Below, one piece after another: positions 5,809-7,958 of a stretch of DNA of 7,958 nt; the first letter of the stretch is position 1, and every line of letters begins with the position of its first letter. The stretch covers positions 1-7,958 of the forward strand of contig JAXHUK010000017.1 of NCBI GenBank assembly GCA_034189725.1. The letters are read 5' to 3'. The DNA comes from JAXHUK01 sp034189725. GTDB taxonomy: Bacteria > Chloroflexota > Dehalococcoidia > SZUA-161. Below the pieces are notes generated by a model. The model made no database searches. It worked only from the letters and a program-made list of their open reading frames with translations, and had not been told where the DNA came from. The translations under genes and the position numbers were made by a program.

Positions 5809-7413
5809 TTATTCTGCACCCGGTCCAGCCCACTGGCTGATACGGAATATGACAAATTCTGCCGGCTTAACAGGACAAATACCGATCTCAGTGATAACCT
5901 GCCCTGCATCGCGAATCTCTACGGGATTGAGTTCTTCATCGCACTTGACGTAGTAGGCCTCGGCAGGAGTAGCCCCGAAGAGAGCGCCATCCATCCATAC
6001 CCTCTTGAGGAACGCCCCGACATCACGCCTGATTTTCGACCACAATGCCATATCGTTCGGCTCAAAAACCACCCACTGGGTGCCATTCTCAATAGATTTC
6101 TCCACGAAGTTGAACAGACGCCGTACGTTGATATAGCGCCATGATGCATCGCTTGACAGGGTCCTGGCTCCCCACACACGAATGCCACGTCCCGGAAACG
6201 CTCGAATGCAATTGATGCTGTTGGGATTCAGAATTTCCTGTTCACTCTTGGTAATGGGTACCTCCAGCCCGATAGCACCCGCTACGATCTCGTTGGCTGG
6301 TGCCTTGTGCACACCACGAGTATTATCGCTGCGAGCCCAGATGCCAGCCATGTGTCCTGATGGTGGCACAAATATCGAAGGAGGGTCCTCAGGTCCCGCC
6401 AATGGATTGGCGACCTTAATCCACGGGTAGTAAAAAACCGCATACGACGAATCATATCCCGCCTCGTTTACAACCCAGTCTTTGACCTCTTGAGGATTCT
6501 GGCCGGGAAGACAATCTATGATAGCGACGCGATCTTGCATGTTGTTGCAGTGATCGATCATCGCTGTCTGGATAATCTTGACCCCCTCCCTGTCAATTTG
6601 ACCTGCTTTATACAGAGCCATAATATCCGGGCAGATCACCATTGTGACCTCGTCTGCCAACTCGAGTCCGTTTATGCCAGAGCGTTCAGCAGCATCACCA
6701 GCAAAAACATCCGGAGTGACAGCTTGAACAGTGACAGTAGTAGAGGCAGGAGCAGAAATGGTTAACGGATATGTCCCTGGCTTGGGCATCTTGTCCAGCA
6801 TACTCAGAGGAGATTCTTTCTCTTTTACCCTCACCAGTTTGGATTCCTTGTTGACCGTTTCTACGACGTTACGGATTCCCTTACCTTTTCTGAATGTCAG
6901 GTTTTCGAATGTCTCTTCCTTGGCACCCACCTTGATCTTAAGATTGAAGAGATCATCGGGCGCTTCTTCGCCAGCAGGCTTCTCTTCCTCTCCCGCAGGT
7001 CTGCCAATCCCCCCGCTGGACTTGGTAATCTCCACACTTCCCTCACCCTCTTCGAGGGCGGTTATTTCAAGAGTCTCTATTGCAGGTTGAGCACCACTGG
7101 AAAGTGCTCCTATCGCCTTTGAAGGTCGCACTTCCTCCGCTTCACCGCCTCCGGGGAGTCGAGTAACATAGCAGCTACCGCCACCATTATTGAAGTATCC
7201 GTACACCGCGTGTGCCAGGTAGCCTCCGGGAACGAATTCCCCAAATGTCTGTACAAACTGGCCCCAGTTTGCGATAAAAGTCGGGTAGTTAATTGGACCT
7301 TCATTGGCAAAACCAACGAAACCTGCTACTGATGTGGCAACACCCTCAATGGGCTTAGCCCCTTTATCGATCTCTTCGACATATACACCAGGGGTAAGAT
7401 ACTGAGGTGACAT
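5809..7413 (-). CDS. Contractile tail sheath protein (Afp2/3/4-type)
   Basis: This 534-residue protein is a full-length contractile sheath subunit. It opens with the family signature YLTPGVYVEEIDKGAKPIEGVATSVAGFVG-type sequence (5-34) and FGEFVPGGYLAHAVYGYFNNGGG (57-79). The C-terminal core includes GVHKAPAN (367-374), LNPNSINCIRAFPGRGIRVWGARTL (395-419), the WRYINVRRLFNFVEKSI helix (425-441) and WVVFEPND, and ends with FRISQWAGPGAE. Sheath rings surround the tube and contract on triggering. Between about 89 and 240 lies a variable outer domain with an acidic, low-complexity stretch containing two PAGEE copies (139-150). The ATG has AAAGGAGG 6 nt upstream. Only one sheath gene is visible, while Afp and PVC loci have three; others could lie outside the window, but none sits next to this one on the tube side. 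Confidence 0.97.
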   Translation of the reverse strand: MSPQYLTPGVYVEEIDKGAKPIEGVATSVAGFVGFANEGPINYPTFIANWGQFVQTFGEFVPGGYLAHAVYGYFNNGGGSCYVTRLPGGGEAEEVRPSKAIGALSSGAQPAIETLEITALEEGEGSVEITKSSGGIGRPAGEEEKPAGEEAPDDLFNLKIKVGAKEETFENLTFRKGKGIRNVVETVNKESKLVRVKEKESPLSMLDKMPKPGTYPLTISAPASTTVTVQAVTPDVFAGDAAERSGINGLELADEVTMVICPDIMALYKAGQIDREGVKIIQTAMIDHCNNMQDRVAIIDCLPGQNPQEVKDWVVNEAGYDSSYAVFYYPWIKVANPLAGPEDPPSIFVPPSGHMAGIWARSDNTRGVHKAPANEIVAGAIGLEVPITKSEQEILNPNSINCIRAFPGRGIRVWGARTLSSDASWRYINVRRLFNFVEKSIENGTQWVVFEPNDMALWSKIRRDVGAFLKRVWMDGALFGATPAEAYYVKCDEELNPVEIRDAGQVITEIGICPVKPAEFVIFRISQWAGPGAE

Positions 7414-7438
7414 ATTGCGCCTCCTTTCGTGTTTTATG

Positions 7439-7540
7439 CTATGCCGTCTGTGGTTCTCGGTCCTTTAAGAGATCTTCATAGCTCGTTACAGTACGGCAAT
7501 CCATGTAACTGGCCATGAAACCCCTTGTATAATTGTTCAC
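7439..7540 (-). CDS. Possible 33-residue small protein ahead of the sheath gene
   Basis: A short frame starts at GTG and ends at TAG 25 nt before the sheath ATG. It reads VNNYTRGFMASYMDC, then RTVTSYEDLLKDREP and QTA. GGAGG lies 4 nt before the GTG, inside a longer GGTGGAGG, and is the only strong ribosome binding site in this gap. An internal ATG at codon 9 is an alternative start. It is in the same direction as the operon and has no membrane segment. I do not recognise a family. It could be a real small eCIS protein, or a leader whose translation couples to the sheath gene. Length alone cannot exclude chance; the well-placed Shine-Dalgarno and the balanced, soluble composition are the support. 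Confidence 0.45.
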   Translation of the reverse strand: MNNYTRGFMASYMDCRTVTSYEDLLKDREPQTA

Positions 7541-7544
7541 ATTT

Positions 7545-7552
7545 CCTCCACC
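7545..7552 (-). promoter_or_regulatory. Shine-Dalgarno GGTGGAGG ahead of the small ORF
   Basis: On the minus strand GGTGGAGG precedes AAAT and then GTG. It is too far (about 130 nt) from the sheath ATG, which has its own AAAGGAGG site at 7420-7427, so it most likely serves the 33-codon ORF. Confidence 0.45.
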
Positions 7553-7615
7553 CCCTTCTTTTGCTGTCTACATTTGTCAGCTTTTTTACTTCCCACACAC
7601 GATATATAGCAGCAT

Positions 7616-7958
7616 CTACAGTTCTATATCGTAGTTGCTGGTGGGTACTGTAATAGACACCTGGTGTTTCTTCTCACCAGGAGGAGTTACCTCAAACGTG
7701 TGAGTGCCAAACCTCATCCTGCGGAAGGCGTATATGCCTTCACGATTCGTGGTAGTGCTCATTTGCAACTCCCTCGCTGAGACAGTAACCTCAGGGATAC
7801 CCTCATCGGGTTTCCCCTTACGGTGGACAACCCCGCTTATCATAATTACCTCATCCGGGCCCTGTCCGCCATCTCCTGTGAACCTGAGCACTTTCGTTCT
7901 CACCTCAGGAGCAGTGAACTCTATACTGAGGTCTACGGGAATAGTGACCACATAACTG
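7616..7958 (-). CDS. C-terminal part of a probable DUF4255 (Pvc16-type) protein with carboxypeptidase-regulatory-like domain
   Basis: The frame is open to the right window edge, with 113 complete codons visible and a TAG stop at 7616-7618. An in-frame GTG at 7949-7951 is not accepted as the start: it has no Shine-Dalgarno in the few bases seen, and the frame is still open before it. The first visible residues (VYVVTIPVDLSIEF) look like the end of a DUF4255 domain, the eCIS protein thought to terminate the sheath and tube at the distal end. From about residue 40 the pattern ISGVVHRKGKP, IPEVTVSAREL, TTTNREGIYAF, MRFGTHTFEV fits the seven-stranded carboxypeptidase-regulatory-like beta-sandwich, often fused to DUF4255 proteins just before the sheath gene. 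The DUF4255 part is inferred from position and these few residues; the beta-sandwich is clearer. Confidence 0.65.
   Translation of the reverse strand, partial: SYVVTIPVDLSIEFTAPEVRTKVLRFTGDGGQGPDEVIMISGVVHRKGKPDEGIPEVTVSARELQMSTTTNREGIYAFRRMRFGTHTFEVTPPGEKKHQVSITVPTSNYDIEL

Noticed and set aside
5587..6144. Open plus-strand frame of 185 codons opposite the end of the sheath gene and the start of the tube gene
   Set aside because: It lies antisense to two certain genes, has no Shine-Dalgarno, and its translation has no recognisable domain; it is a shadow of the opposite strand.
7563..7587. GCTGTC-7 nt-GTCAGC followed by six T on the plus strand, terminator-like
   Set aside because: The stem is at most 6 bp with a mismatch, and no plus-strand gene would use it; on the operon strand the T-run would be on the wrong side.
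7541..7615. TATATA near 7603-7608 as a promoter element for the sheath part of the operon
   Set aside because: No convincing -35 partner or archaeal BRE is visible, and the gap is short enough for read-through from the upstream gene.

Overview
The window is part of an operon for an extracellular contractile injection system (eCIS), a phage-tail-like particle of the Afp/PVC class. Every supported gene lies on the minus strand, so the operon reads from right (about 7958) to left (1). Both ends are cut inside genes. Base composition is roughly balanced. Most genes have clear Shine-Dalgarno sites (AAAGGAGG, AGGAGGT, TGGAGGT) and short gaps, so a prokaryote is certain. The phylum, and even bacterium versus archaeon, cannot be settled from this stretch, because eCIS loci occur in both.

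Layout in transcription order: (1) the C-terminal end of a probable DUF4255/Pvc16-type protein with a carboxypeptidase-regulatory-like beta-sandwich (7616-7958, partial); (2) a 33-codon small ORF with a strong ribosome binding site (7439-7540); (3) the contractile sheath (5809-7413); (4) the main inner tube protein (5331-5786); (5) a T4 gp26-like baseplate hub assembly chaperone (4933-5298); (6) a DUF6760 reading frame with no normal start codon, in the -1 frame (4772-4936); (7) an unrecognised 145-residue protein (4218-4655); (8) a second gp19-like tube protein (3697-4143); (9) an unrecognised, largely disordered 784-residue protein (1333-3687); (10) a LysM-bearing hub protein of the Afp7 type (664-1311); (11) the start of a gpD/VgrG-like spike-hub protein of the Afp8 type (1-651, partial). 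The order sheath, tube, chaperone, second tube, LysM, gpD is the conserved eCIS core order. gp25, gpJ-like baseplate genes, the tape measure and the AAA+ ATPase would be expected beyond position 1, but are not visible.

The parts fit one machine. The sheath contracts around a tube built from the first gp19-like protein. The second gp19-like protein, the LysM protein and the gpD-like protein form the junction from tube to hub and spike. The gp26-like protein probably helps baseplate assembly. The DUF4255 protein probably caps the sheath end.

The most unusual signal is at 4895-4945. A perfect X_XXY_YYZ slippery heptamer (C CCG GGG, read in the chaperone frame) is followed by an 8-nt spacer holding the chaperone stop codon, and then by a 36-nt stem-loop. 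A -1 slip there would fuse the chaperone to the otherwise start-less DUF6760 frame and give a 175-residue protein. This resembles the programmed frameshifts of tail-assembly-chaperone genes in phages. A second notable signal is a shared C-terminal helix motif (IA..VY....R.L..ERER) that links the two unrecognised proteins of 145 and 784 residues.
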